The notes under the pieces: model-generated
Databases searched by the model: none
Told to the model about the DNA's origin: nothing
Seen by the model: only the letters and a program-made list of their open reading frames with translations
Origin: Ctenosaura bakeri
Lineage: Eukaryota > Chordata > Lepidosauria > Squamata > Iguanidae
NCBI GenBank assembly: GCA_948474755.1
Contig: CAOLHI010000352.1
Span: 372,001-436,000 of the forward strand
Length of the DNA stretch: 64,000 bases
Direction: 5' to 3'
Translations under genes and position numbers: made by a program
Shown here: positions 45,716 through 57,562 of the stretch, one piece after another
How the letters are laid out: every line of letters starts with the position of its first letter
Numbering within the stretch: the stretch's first letter is position 1

Positions 45716-48252
45716 AAACAAATGCTTGTTTGATAATGCAATAAGATTTCTGCCTGTCTGCTTCTCTGTGTTTATTTCTATTTTGTTGAAAATTGGTTGC
45801 ATTTTACTTTGCTTTTTAAAATACTTTTCCTTGTTGTCATACACTTAAAAATTCAGCAATTCACTTTTAACAACAACAACAAAAAATCTCAACATGACTG
45901 ACAAAAAAAAATCAATTCATAACAAGTCATGTTCTTCAATCTTCCAAATTATGAAAGAGATATAAAAATCCAGAAAGAGGAAGAACACAGAGGACAATGT
46001 TCAAAATTCTACATTGCAGTTAAAATGACTATTCCAATGTGTCACAAAAATGTTCCAGCTTTCAACAGGATTCCTAATAGGTTTCATCCAGCAGTGACTA
46101 TTCACCAAATGAATGACATCCAGTAGCAAAACAGTCGTACTCCCACCTCCTCATCCCATTTTGCTTGAAATGCTGTATGCAGCCCAGCTGAAGAGATGCA
46201 TTTTTTTTCATCTCAGGTTCAAACTGCTTTTTTACCCCTACACTTTCCCTTTTTTAAACTTTGGAAGCCAAGCAAAACTAGTGGAGGACTGGGAAATTAA
46301 AAATAGTTATCAAAATTCTAGGAAATATATTTGGCATGAACTCATTTTCTTCTGGTGTAACAGTCCCCCTTAGAATGTGTTCATATGAAATGACTTGATG
46401 TAGGGAGGTTAATACGCACACAGAGACCCTCTCTATATATGCTAAGCTTGTGAAATGCCTTGATTTTATGAGATAAACAGCATATTGCTCCATTTATGAA
46501 CTGGTCTAAATGCTTGTATGAAAAAAGTACTGTTTAGCTTTTAGAAACTTCCAGTTCTAGTTTCATATTGGTATATAGTAAATGAACCAGTGTTTTTCCT
46601 GATCCAAGTATGGAATAACAAAATGGCCACTTCTTCTATATTACAAATAAAAAGACCAAACTGGAATTCTACTAAAGACAGTAAGATTTGAGGGGAGAGC
46701 CACAAGGAACATAGTAGGACCAACTTCTGAGTAAATAGGCATAGTGTTGTTCTGGCAAAGCCACAATCTGACCAAAACTGACCTGAGCCAAAACTGCAGT
46801 CTTGGATCCATGTATCTTGGAGTAAACCCTATTGAGTGTGACTTACTTCTGAAGAGACATGTATAGAACAATACTGACAGATACATTGATTTTAATGCAA
46901 AGCTTAAAGATGTGCTTACAATGCCTTGAAGAAGTAATAAACACATCCCTTTGACTTTTCCAGATTTGGCTGTGTTACAACTTGCATTTGAATATTTGGC
47001 ACCTTCACAATGTTGAGCATCTTGTGTACATCAAGTGGCAATAATGCCCCTTAAATGCATTTCAGTTCCAGGTTGTTAACAAAATCTAGGAAAGTCAAAG
47101 GGGCAGGAGATGACAGAGCACTGTTCATTTCTTCCATGACATGAATGTAACATAGAGTTTGAGTAGGGCTGGCTTCTCCCTCCAATGAGGTGAAATGCCC
47201 GAATCAGATAGAAGAACAGAAGTACTGGCAAATTGCAGTCCTGTCCCATTGCTAGGAGAGCACTGATGTTCTTCAGTTTATGTGGACTGTGTCCTAAAAG
47301 TATTCTCCCATGTCCTTTTTAAATTGGGACAGATTTTCTTCAAGCTCAGGTTTCTCTTCTTTTTAAATAAAGGCTAAGGGTTTAAGCAGGGAATAGTTTT
47401 ACTTCAATTGCCACCTTGGCCTCAAACTCATTCAGTTGCCTTAGATAAGCTGCTATTTTCTCCTCTGAAAAACAGAGATAAGGATAACACTGGCTCACAT
47501 TGCAAGACTAAATGTAAAGATGAGAGAGATTATGCATACAAATTGATATGAATACACATAAGGCATAATATAAATGCTAAGCATTAATGTGACTAACTAC
47601 TTATCTGTAATATTAGCCTAATGAAACCCATACCAAAGTACAAACATAAAGGGTTTGTATTTCTCCACTCCTAATTAAGTGCACAATACGGCTAGACCAA
47701 GCTCTATCTATGCAATGGGGCTGGGAGCTATGCATTTGCAACAAGACACCCCTTGATACTGTCAGCACGTAACCACATAAATATGCCATCATGTTTACAG
47801 AAGTAAATGGGTCAGAGAATGTATGGTATATAACATATGGCAATAGTTTAGTTGAATGGTAAAAAGTAAAACACATTGTATAAATGAAGCCAGTTTCATG
47901 CTACTGGTAATGGCTATTCGTTTATTTATTCATATGAAATATCTCTTTAAATGAGACTAGGAAATTTCTGTCCATTGAAAGTCTATTTCACTTTTCCGAT
48001 CCACCATCCTTGTTTATTCTGCCAACATGAAATTCTGTCAGAGCATTTATTACATCGCAGTAGAATAACGTTTCTGACTGCTAGACAAAATATAGAACAT
48101 GAAAAATTGAGGCTGTGACCCCAAATATACATAATCATCATCACAGAATAAGTGTTAAGAGCAATGGCAAAACAACAGAAGCAACAATGGGAGGGATAAG
48201 CAGCAGGGATTTTGAGGTTTTTGAACTAGGTGAACATCCAAAGGAGCATAAC
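45716..48252. other. Unassigned AT-rich DNA
   Basis: Longest stretch here with no recognised repeat or gene. Short minus frames (46641-46946, 47613-47876) lack domain character. Confidence 0.5.
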
Positions 48253-48255
48253 TAA

Positions 48256-48672
48256 GGCCCTTATCACACCATGGCAGCATCCTGGCATGGGGACACATTG
48301 CTGCCAGTCCACAGCATGTGCCATCACACGACATCGTTGCAGTCCTGCTGCTGTCGCGTCCCCAGCTGTCGCAATGATGCCGTAAACCATTACCAGAAAA
48401 AATCTGGTAATGGCTTCCCCTTGTTCAACAATCCAGTCGGCTGTGGGTATGTGTGGAAGGATGGAAGTGCTATCAAACATTTCCTTCTGCAATACAGTCC
48501 AGGAAGAGGCAGGCTGTGCTACAGAAAGAAGGAGCAGGTCCTGAACGCTACCCATCTGCCAGCAGCCAACTGATGCCATGGGGAACGTTTGGGGCCTGAT
48601 CCAATCCCGGTAATGGCATTGTCAGGATTGTGACAGGATGATGCGGGATTGCGACATAGTGCAGTAAGGGCC
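48256..48672. mobile_element. MITE related to family A (family A')
   Basis: TIRs GGCCCTTATCACACC and (reverse) GGCCCTTACTGCACTATG; perfect 3-bp target duplication TAA (48253-48255, 48673-48675). It has an internal hairpin CATTACCAGA/TCTGGTAATG (48388-48412) in the place where family A has its small palindrome. The 100-117-codon frames on both strands are compositional. No transposase. Confidence 0.85.
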
Positions 48673-48701
48673 TAAATATGTTTCCTACAGATCTTGGAGT
48701 T

Positions 48702-49300
48702 GTTATTATTGTCACTGCTGCTGTTGTGGCCTGGGACTCCCTATATAACTCATCATGGTCCCGTTGTACAACTGCACTGCTCTCCATTGTTTTGTCCAGC
48801 TAAAAAGTTGCCTTGTGAGAAGGAGCATACTGATCCATTGAAGGTAAGGTGGAGCTCTGAGGAAATAAGCAGGGCATCCCAATGTTGGACTCCTGGCAGG
48901 TCTTTATTGTGTGAAACCTTATAGGCGTTCTGTAACTGAAGCCCTTTCCTTTTTGTTCAGATAACTGAACAACCTCAAGCAGCAGAAGTGACAGAGGGAT
49001 GAAATACAGTATAAATAATGTATGAATAATGGATTTGAAGACATATGCTAGTCTGTATCATTATTAGCTAAGATATTGTAAACTGCTTAGAGAGTACTTA
49101 GCTGATAAGCAGTATAGAAATACACATGGTATTGCTATTGCTATTATGGAGAAAGATCTTGTAGCACTTTTGAGTGTAACTATGCCCTTTCTCACAAAGT
49201 AACTTTTTTTGCTGGTCAAAATATTTGAGAGAAGTGCAGTTGTACAACAGAACCATGGTGAGGGATACAAGGAGTCACAGGCAACAACTACAACAACAAC
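48702..49300. repeat. Inverted repeat, ~140-bp arms
   Basis: Left arm 48702-48845 and right arm about 49155-49300 are complementary over TTGTACAACTGCAC, the ACTCC..GTATA/ATATA part and AAGTT.CYTTGTGAGAA. The intervening 300 bp includes a LINE-tail-like TGTAAACTGCTTAGAGAGTA segment at 49077-49096. This could be two opposite copies of one SINE-like repeat. Confidence 0.6.
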
Positions 49301-49374
49301 CACATCACAATCACCATTCCCACAGGTTTGCATTTCTATAAAACACACACAAAACCCAGTCATTGGTATAAATG

Positions 49375-49935
49375 TTTGTCCATAGGCATTTCACTCCATG
49401 TATCTGATGAAATTGACCCATGCCCTTTTCGCACGTTACCCGCTCACGGAGGTGGGGGGTGGTGTTCGCACAAGCAGCCTCTTGCGCGAGGCACTCGCAT
49501 TGCCCCTCCATTCTACTGCAGCTGGGTTTCCGGTCGTGCAACTGTCGCACTAGCACCCCGCCCCTTCCTTTCGCAGCGCAGTCTGGGAGCTGTTGGCTGC
49601 ACTGGGGGAAGGAAGTGCGACCGCCCCGGCTCGCTGACACACTGCATGCAGGTAAATGCGCGAGGGCACAACAAGCATTGCGCAAGCATGCAGTATTTTC
49701 AGCTTTGAGCCGAAAATAAAAAAATGCGCGTGCGCCCCGCTTTAGTCTCGTAAGCGTCGCATGAGTGGGAGTGCGTCGTATGGACCGACGCTCCCATTTA
49801 CGCGATGCTCAAGGGGCGCTCGCGCAAAAATAAACTGCGTGCGAAAAGGGCCTCAGTCTATGAAAGCTTATGCTATAAACCTCTTTTTTTCTTTTCTCAT
49901 TTCAAAGGTTATACAAGATTTGTTTGCGTGGTATA
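49375..49935 (+). repeat. SINE-like repeat split by a family A MITE
   Basis: Left piece TGTATCTGATGAAATTGACC; right piece GTCTATGAAAGCTTATGCTA then TCAAAGGTTATACAAGATTT. These are consecutive parts of a widespread reptile repeat. Only the MITE separates them. Confidence 0.6.
49421..49852 (+). mobile_element. Family A MITE, copy 6
   Basis: TIRs TGCCCTTTTCGCACG and (reverse) GGCCCTTTTCGCACGCAG. Flanks CCA (49418-49420) and TCA (49853-49855) are a 3-bp duplication with one change. The cassette has acceptor tract CCCCTTCCTTTCGCAG ending at 49576, then 75 bases, then AG|GTAAATG with GT at 49652-49653. The palindrome TTTTCAGC/GCCGAAAA lies near 49693-49716 and the long hairpin arms at 49753-49778 and 49785-49810. 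Confidence 0.82.
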
Positions 49936-50009
49936 GATGATGGCAAACTAACTGTCCACAGTCGGATAGGAAACTATGAAATGCATCAGAATTAAATTTT
50001 GTTGTCTTC

Positions 50010-50210
50010 GGGTTCTTTCACACTACACAGTTACACCACCATGATTCCATTTCAACTGCCATGGCTGGATTCTATGGTATAATGAGCTTTTAGTTTGATT
50101 GGGTACTAGAGAAATACTCTCTCGCTGAGAATTTTAAATACTTCTCCTTATATAGCCAGGGCACTTAAAGAGCGATCATTGTGCTATAATTGTGTAGTGT
50201 GAAAGGGCCC
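50010..50210. mobile_element. Family D MITE
   Basis: GGGTTCTTTCACACTACACA at the left and TGTGTAGTGTGAAAGGGCCC at the right are strong inverted repeats. The middle carries TGATTCCATTTCAACTGCCA and a CTCGCTGAGAATTTTAAATA block as in 41003-41222. Confidence 0.8.
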
Positions 50211-52864
50211 CTTGTTCAGCCTGCCACAATAATATTCAGGAAACATACTGTATAGAAGCCTAGATGCCTAACAATGAGATAGCAGAATTATTTCAGCTTT
50301 CTTACAAGACTTCGAAAAGTTGCTTTTTTAATAGAAAGTTGTTCTTGTTCCTTCTTATGCATTTTGATATTCACTGCATTACTGGTTACTTTTTCATTAC
50401 GCTTTGGAACAAACCTTTAAGATCCTTAAAAGAATAGTATAAAATTTGAAAAATGTTTATCAAAAAGCCTCTCGAAAGACATTTTATAAGTAGTTGGTAA
50501 ATATGTTTGCTTGTTTGTTTGTTTAGTATCGCACCTTTCTCCTGAGACCCAAACTGCTTACAATATGTTGAGACAAAAACAAAGCAAGTATTACCCATTT
50601 CACCGATAAAGTAACACCATTCCCACTTCTCTCACTGCTTTTGAAATGTAACTTTGTTACATCCTCATCACCAAGAGAAGTAACTTGTTGCAAGGTAACT
50701 ACATTGTTTGTGACTTATTATTTGCAAGCTCTGATTCTTATAGTAGATAACCTGGGGGAAACAGAAGCAACATCTTTGTGGATGGAAGAATGTGGGCAGG
50801 CTTAAGTGGGAGGGATCAGGTAAGCATTTAAGAGATGGGGAATATGAAATGTGAGCTCCCTTTCAAGGACAAGAAGTGGTAAAAGCCATATTCAAGATTG
50901 GCTGGACTTAAACTGGGATCATGCACCCTGTTTCAGTTGTTCCCTTCCTCACTTATTATGGTGCTCCCACCAAAGAATCCTTACCTGGAAGAAGGAGGTA
51001 ACAGGTAGAGGACGGTTCCATCCAGAGGAGAAGTTTGTCCCATCCTGTGAGCCCATCTTCTTTTCCCATGGTATGCACTTTAACTTAAGAAAGGGGAAGA
51101 GCTGATGTGGAATGGGGAGATTTAAAATTATTCAGGTTGAGAACTCAAATCAACCCAACACATTTTTAGGGTTAGACAGGAAGGTCATGCTCCTTGCTGA
51201 ATTTACTTTAGATCTGGTAAGATGGGGAAAGCGGTCTTATAAACTATTACTATACAAGAGCAACTACACCCAGTTAAGTTACTTTGGAATGTTGTTTCTT
51301 TGCTATTGCCATGTTTAATTCATGCATTTTCTAAACAAACTGGTATAGTAGTCATTTGCTTTAGTAATTAAAACAAGTTGACTTGAGACTAAGTTGACTT
51401 AGTTGACAAATTGACTTGACAAACTGACAAGTTGACTTGAGTCTAATTACTTTAACTTTGAGTTGAGTCTAATTACTTTAATTAAAATTTCAAGTTTATT
51501 CGGACAACAGGGGAAAATATAAACCTTCCATCTCTCATACTCTCCCCTGCTAAAATCAGGCTACTTTTGAAAAAGAAAGAGAAACCTTATGATTTATGTC
51601 ACGTGTACTTTTGCTCTTGGAGAGACAAAACAACAGTATTATTTATGTAATATTATTTGGCCCTCTATTTAATGCAAAGATATCAAGCACAACCACTCAC
51701 TTGAAGATAATCAGGTACAGAATTAATCATGATGGATTATGAGCTTAGAATTTTCTGAAAAGAAATGTGACAATTGTCAGCAAAACAATTATTTGTTTCT
51801 ACCACTGAAGAAAATGTCCATGTTGTTGTTTAATATTTGTAATATTTGTATAATATGGTGAAATAATACATACAATGCATGGCCTTTTGTTTTAAATTTG
51901 CAACACTTGCCTGCAAAGATAATTATTTAATCCCCATGCATGCTTTCTTTATTTTACATAGAAAACAGGCTTTATAGTTCAGTCCTTGGCATGTCTCCTC
52001 AGAAGTAAGATCCATTGACCTAGGAGAGGCCATGTATTTTATGGGTCACCTGATATAGGATTTTGGCATAAGGAGGTAGAGGACTGTGGTCTTAGGTCAT
52101 ATGTTCATAGGGGTCACAAACTTAGTTTTTAAAGAATTTAATAACCTGCTTTTGTTACATTCACATTTCATTTTAAATGAAGTTATTGTTAAAAATGACA
52201 CTTAAGATAACTTGTAAACCTACTTAAAATTTAAAAGCTGATATAAACAAAGTCTCTTTTTTTTTAATTTTTTTTTTTTTTTAAAAATCCAGCATACCGT
52301 CAACAAAATGGCATTCTATGGCATGCAGTTTGTTATTTTCCCGTATTACATACCATGGCTAATATTTCTGTAGGAACTCAGTGTTCGTTAAAGTGAGGAA
52401 GTATTAGTTCTGGCATGTGTCAAATCTCTAAAACAGTTAAATATTTTTTTAAAAAATATTTGTCCATAGTGATCTCAAGGTTCACTCACAATTGTCCTCA
52501 GTGTTCTTGGACCCTGCATTCAAAAACCGACTCCTTCACATGTTTGTACAGTGAAATTCTATTCAGGGAAAGCATTGTTCATCAGTTCATGGAGGTCAGC
52601 AACTCCTCTGGCAGAAAAGATGAATGAAAACACAGACCATTCCAAGATGCACAACACGGGCTCACTAATACTTCTATGTTCACTTCTCCTAACAATCATA
52701 ATATTTAGCGACATCCACCTCTTTTAATTTAATTAAAAGCAACATAGAAAATGGCACACCAGAAGAAAGGAATGCTAAAGAAAAATATATATTTACAGCA
52801 TTTCAATCTTCCAACAAAAATAAGGCAACACAAAATAATCTCATAATCCAGATGACTCAATACC
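50211..52864. other. Unassigned AT-rich DNA
   Basis: Apart from the degenerate repeat at 51363-51490 and poly-T/A at 52257-52285, nothing recognised. Confidence 0.5.
51363..51490. repeat. Degenerate tandem repeat
   Basis: GTTGACTTGAG, TTGACAAATTGACTTGACAA and TTGAGTCTAATTACTTTAA units recur several times with shifts. Confidence 0.8.
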
Positions 52865-53770
52865 CACAGCTACAGCATCTTTGAGAGATGGCCATCCAAC
52901 CTCAATTTAAAAACGTTTAGGGAAGGAAAATCCACCATTTTCCAAGGTAATCTATTCCACTCTTGAACAACTGCTACAATAAGGAAGTACTTTCTAATAT
53001 TTAGGTGCAATTTCCTTTCTTATAATTTGAATCTATTGGTTCCAATCCCACTATCCATATCGCAGCCCTTCAGACAATGGTGTATCCATCACTGCACAGA
53101 TGGCAAACCCAGTTGAATTGCTCCACCTATAACTCCAAGTTGTACAGGTCTTTTGATGCTGAACCCTAACCCTTCAGAGGTTCAGCTTTGAGCAACTGTG
53201 GGAGAAGCAATGGTAAAATCAAGAGTGAATTCAGTGCCCCTGCAAGTGTGGATCCACTAGCTTACCTACTTTCAAATACTCTGAAAACAGCTACCAGATC
53301 ACCTCTCAGTCTTTTCTTCTCCACTCCCTCCTACCCACCATTCTTCAAAGAACTTGGTTTCTAGGCCTTTTACCATCCTGGTGTCCTTTTCTGGACCTAT
53401 TCCAGCTTGTCAATATCCATATTAAGCTATGGTGCCCAGAACTGGAAAAAATATACCGCATAAGCAATTCTGAGCAAAGCAGAATATAGTGGTACTATTT
53501 CTAAGGCCATTTCCGCACTAGAGTGTGATAGCGCTATGATTCCACTTTCAACATCCTATGGAATCCTGGGGTTTGCAGTTTCGGGAGGGGCCAGCTGGCC
53601 CCTTCTGAAACTGCAAACCCCAGCATTCCATAGGATGTTGAAAGTGGAATCATAGCGCTATCACACTCTAGTGTGGAAACGGCTTTACTTTGATATGGAT
53701 CCTGTGCTACTTCTCTTGATGTAGCCTAGAAATGTGCTCTCTTTATTGGCCATCATAATTCTTCTTGCAG
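52865..53770 (-). mobile_element. CR1-type LINE 3' portion, with MITE insert
   Basis: Antisense CR1 landmarks: GAGATGGCCATCCAACCTCA, GGTAATCTATTCCACTCTTG, AAGGAAGTACTTTCTAATAT, CAGCTACCAGATCACCTCTC, CCTATTCCAGCTTGTCAATA and GTGCCCAGAACTGGAAAAAA. A foreign stretch of about 180 bp (about 53092-53270) also interrupts it but has no clear ends. Very decayed. Confidence 0.8.
53505..53684. mobile_element. Family B MITE, near-perfect palindrome
   Basis: 180 bp that is almost wholly self-complementary: GGCCATTTCCGCACTAGAGT at the left, ACTCTAGTGTGGAAACGGCT at the right, and CCAGCTGG at the centre. Flanks TAA (53502-53504) and TTA (53685-53687) fit a 3-bp duplication with one change. Inserted in CR1. 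The symmetry suggests a young or recently gene-converted copy. Confidence 0.92.
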
Positions 53771-54411
53771 TTAAATAGTAGTTCTTATCATGATAAATTG
53801 GAAACAAGTTCAGTAACTGAAGGAGCCCAAATGAGGCTGAGTTGTTTCTTGTATCCCTCTCATAGAGCTTGATAGAAGGACTGCTGCCTCCTGATAGCTG
53901 ATGAAATAGCTCAAAGCTAGCACTGGGCAGAGACGAAGCTGAAAGTCAATGAACTTTACTGGTCTGCCTTTCTACTGCATCAGTCCATTTGAAATTTACT
54001 CCAGCTGTTCTCATGAAGATTCCTCCTTCCTTCCATTTTTATCTTCAGCCAGGAAAGGGGCTATAAACTGTATCTAATCACTTTAAAAGCTTCCTTATTA
54101 TACAAATCCTATGCATATTTACTCAAAAGCAAACCACAATTTATTCAATGAAGTTCAGTTCTATATAAGCATCCATAGGATTGCAGCTTCAGTCTGTTTG
54201 ACTATGGAAGATCAAATTAACTGGGTACTTAGAGCTGAAATATTTGGACAAAGATAGTCTTTGACATTCTGAACAGTTTCAATTGCTAGGGAGAAATCCA
54301 CTAAAGGTTTAAAATGGCCTGAGGTTCCACATGTCTTTCCACTATGATTTTCAATTTTGTACATAGCCCAAAGGAAAGAATTTATTTCCCCTACATTAAG
54401 TGCCGCCTCCC
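53771..54411. other. Unassigned sequence
   Basis: The segment 54035-54082 (CTTCAGCCAGGAAAGGGGCT...) resembles 59857-59894; both are probably parts of one old unnamed repeat. Confidence 0.4.
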
Positions 54412-54423
54412 TACACACACACA

Positions 54424-54480
<57 letters not shown>
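54412..54480. repeat. (CA)n-(GA)n microsatellite
   Basis: A short CA run followed by about 25 GA units. The Ser-Leu and Arg-Glu frames here are repeat translations. Confidence 0.97.
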
Positions 54481-54481
<1 letters not shown>

Positions 54482-55789
54482 AATCCACTCCTGAATGTTC
54501 AGAAAGAGGCACAGTGCTTGGATCTTGCTCAGACTCAGTTCCCCAATATGTGAGTGGCAGAGCTCCCTGGAGAGAAGGATAAGGAGGCCTGCATTATTAG
54601 TTCCCGCAAACATTCAGCTTAGCAACTGCTTTGTTGCTGAGAAAGTCATTCAGCTTGCATTCTCCTGATGAATGATTCAAGAGGGACTGGGAGTACCACT
54701 GAACTATAGTTTCTTGCCAGTTATGGATGCTAAGTAACATAAGACAACTCAAAAAGCATGATACCACTTCTTGCAGTAAACAACTATTCTTTTAGTAAGC
54801 ATTTGGGAATGTTTCCTTCTCTATCCAGTAAAGAAAGCTTCATTGGCACTGTAAAAAAATAAATCAGCCTCATTCAAATGTCTTGCTTCATCTGGCTTGG
54901 AAGAGGGTTGTAAGTTATTCAAGGACAGGACATCCCATCCAGAGGGAACAGCTGGGCATTACATCCATCAAGCTCTCTTGTTTTTTTTACAAGGCAAGGG
55001 TTCACCCACACAGTGGCATGACAGTGACTCCTAATGGAATACTTGCTTGTGTCACTGGGTTTTACACACATACACATTTTCTTTGGCAATCTGCTGTTCA
55101 CTTTAATTCATACAGCTTTATCATTAGTGTTGGAGTGGGTTTGCATGCCTATACTCACTGGAAGTTAGATTGTATATCAGCCTCTAAGAGTTCAGGCACA
55201 GCGTGTACATGGTAATTTCCTGTTTGTCTATTGGTTCACAACCACTCTCTTCCTGCATCACTCTCTTGGATCTCATCTGCCCTCACACCTATCTCTCAAT
55301 CTCCCTACCTGATATTCATAAAGGATATATGATAAAAGCCTCTATAGGTGAGATGCCCAACTCCGCTGATACCATGTAGTATGCTTTCTTTTCTTACCTT
55401 TCTCCAGTATAATGAACTTGTGCTGCTTATGCACAAGTATTCATGAGTAAAACTGCTTTTATATATTTTACAAAGAAGACTACATTTTATTCTTTTTTTC
55501 CCCCTAGGGTTTGTGGGTATGGTAGACTTGAGGAGTGGATGCTTAATCATTCAGCCACAATCTCTCATATTTCCCAATAGTCAGCCTTCAAGAAAGTTGG
55601 ATTTTTGGATTACAACTCCCCAGCTCATAGTGACAAATGCAAAAAAGCAACCCAAGCATTGTTTTCTATGTGTATATGTAATAGTCTGCACTAGCACCCA
55701 ACTCCTGGGAGACTACAAAAAGAGCAGCTATGTTACACATCATTGGCATTAAATCAATATGAGACAATGACAATCATGCAATGGTAGTT
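54481..55789. other. Unassigned sequence
   Basis: The 110-codon plus frame at 54883-55215 has no recognised domain. No repeat termini. Confidence 0.45.
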
Positions 55790-56120
55790 GTATTGCTAGC
55801 ACAGTGACAGAGCTACATTGATGATGAGGTTGTCCAGAATTTGGAGGCCAGGTGTCACTAGTATGCTGACAATACCCAACTCTAGCTTTCCTTTCCTCCT
55901 CAATCCAAGGAAAGTCTCTTGGTTCTAAACCAGTGGCTGTCAGTAGTTATGGGCTGATTGAGAGTGAATAAATCAAAACTCAGTCCAAACAAGACTGAGA
56001 TGCTCCTTGTCAAAAAAAAAAAAAAAAAAAAGTCAAATCAGAGAACAGTGATTCAGCTTGTGCTGAATGCAGTTACGCTCCCCACTGAAGACAAGGGTTT
56101 GCAGTTTGGGTGTACTCACA

Positions 56121-56651
56121 GGCCCTTTTCGCATTGAGGCGGCTCGCGCGAGAAGATTCCTCCAGGAGGCTGCCATTTTCCCCCTCCTTCCTTCCGCAGG
56201 CAAAGGAACGAGGGGGAAGCGGCACCAGAGGAGGCTTCTAGAGCGAGCCGCCCTCCCCCCAGGCAAAGCAGGAGGCTCTCACATCCATCCCCCCCGCGCG
56301 TGCGCGAAGCAGGAGGTGTCGCGTCCGTCCCCCCCGCACGCACGAAGCAGGAGGTGTTGCGTCCGTCGTGCTAGCGCCCCGCCCCTTCCTTCCGCAGGGG
56401 CGGAGGGAAGGAAGCGCGACCCGGCCGCCTCCCTGACGCTCCGCACAGGAGGTAAGTGCACGTGGGCGCCGGGAGCGTTGCGCGAGCGTGGGTGATTTTC
56501 ACTTTGAAGTGAAAATCAAAAAAACCCGCGATCGCACCGCTGCAGCCCCGTGAGCGCGGCGGAAGTGGGAGTGTGTCATGCAGAGCGACACTCCCACTCC
56601 CACGAGGCTCACGGGGCTGTTGCGCAACAGAAAGCCCATGCGAAAAGGGCC
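56121..56651 (+). mobile_element. Family A MITE, copy 7, inside L2
   Basis: TIRs GGCCCTTTTCGCATTGAGG and (reverse) GGCCCTTTTCGCATGGG; perfect 3-bp duplication ACA (56118-56120, 56652-56654). The cassette has acceptor tract CCCCTTCCTTCCGCAG ending at 56397, then 54 bases, then AG|GTAAGTG with GT at 56452-56453. Palindrome GATTTTCAC/GTGAAAATC at 56494-56517; long hairpin arms at 56543-56574 and 56586-56618. Closest to the copy at 5217-5738 (same 54-base cassette). Confidence 0.88.
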
Positions 56652-56696
56652 ACAGATTCAGCCTGATCTTGAATGCTCAGCCTTCAGCAGTGGCCA

Positions 56697-57562
56697 TGTT
56701 ACCCTGTATGTTGGGGGTCCTGGGAGGGGCGCCCAAATAACCAAATAAAAACACAAGATGGGGAAATTAAGCTCGAGCACTCTCTTAAGCTAACAAGAGG
56801 CAGAGTAACTCTAGCTAGTATCTTTTACCCTATGTCTACAGCGTCAGGTCAGAGAGCGTAGCCAAACAAGTTCTAAAGTAACAAAAATAACATTTATTGA
56901 GGACAACCAACGAATAAGACACCACATGCACACAGCTAACTAGAAGTAGAAATGGAGAGCTTTCAGGGAGTGGGTAATATGACACCTGGTCTCGTCGTCC
57001 TGGAGAGAAACTGGGGTTGCAGGGAAGAAAGCTCAACACAGTTTGCTGAGGGGGCGACTCGCTGGACAAACCGACAGCAAGGCGGGATAGCAGTCCGGAG
57101 TGTTCTGAAAATGGGGACTTTTTATAGGGTGGATTTTACTTACAGGTTATGCCATGCTCGGTGAGAACAAAGGAATTTAGGAGCTGGACAAAAGAGTTGG
57201 AAAAGGTCAGGTTTCACATGATGAGCTTAGCGCTTGATGACAATAGTATGGTCAGTATGTAAATGGCTCAGCATAAAGGAATGGCGCAGCTCTTGGTTGT
57301 GCGTCTTTGTGTAGATTCGCAGTGAGCAAGGCTGGTTTGCAAGAAGGTTTTTCCCTGAAGCATCGGAGAGAAATTAAGTTGCCTGCCTAAATGAGGTTTG
57401 GAATTTACAACCATTAACGGCCGCGCCTAATATGTGCTTGTCCGGTGGACCTCTGCAAACACGTAGAGTAGGGTGGCAGAGAAAGGTCAAACAAAGGCCA
57501 AATTATTTGATATCAAAAGGATATCTAGTGCTCTCACCAGACATATCATAACCGTGATAACA
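56697..57562 (-). mobile_element. Solo LTR 4, 866 bp, inside L2
   Basis: TGTTACCCTGTATGTTGGGG to ...CCGTGATAACA; perfect 4-bp duplication GCCA (56693-56696, 57563-57566). Minus-strand signals: TATA box as TTTTATA at 57120-57126, AATAAA as TTTATT at 56893-56898. Highly similar to solo LTRs 3 and 5. No internal sequence. Confidence 0.93.

Noticed and set aside
45716..48252. Possible conserved non-coding or gene region because it is repeat-poor
   Set aside because: Conservation cannot be judged from one sequence and no exon-like frame with splice context was seen.
54212..54613. 133-codon minus frame with a Ser-Leu stretch
   Set aside because: The stretch is the GA microsatellite; flanking residues show no domain.
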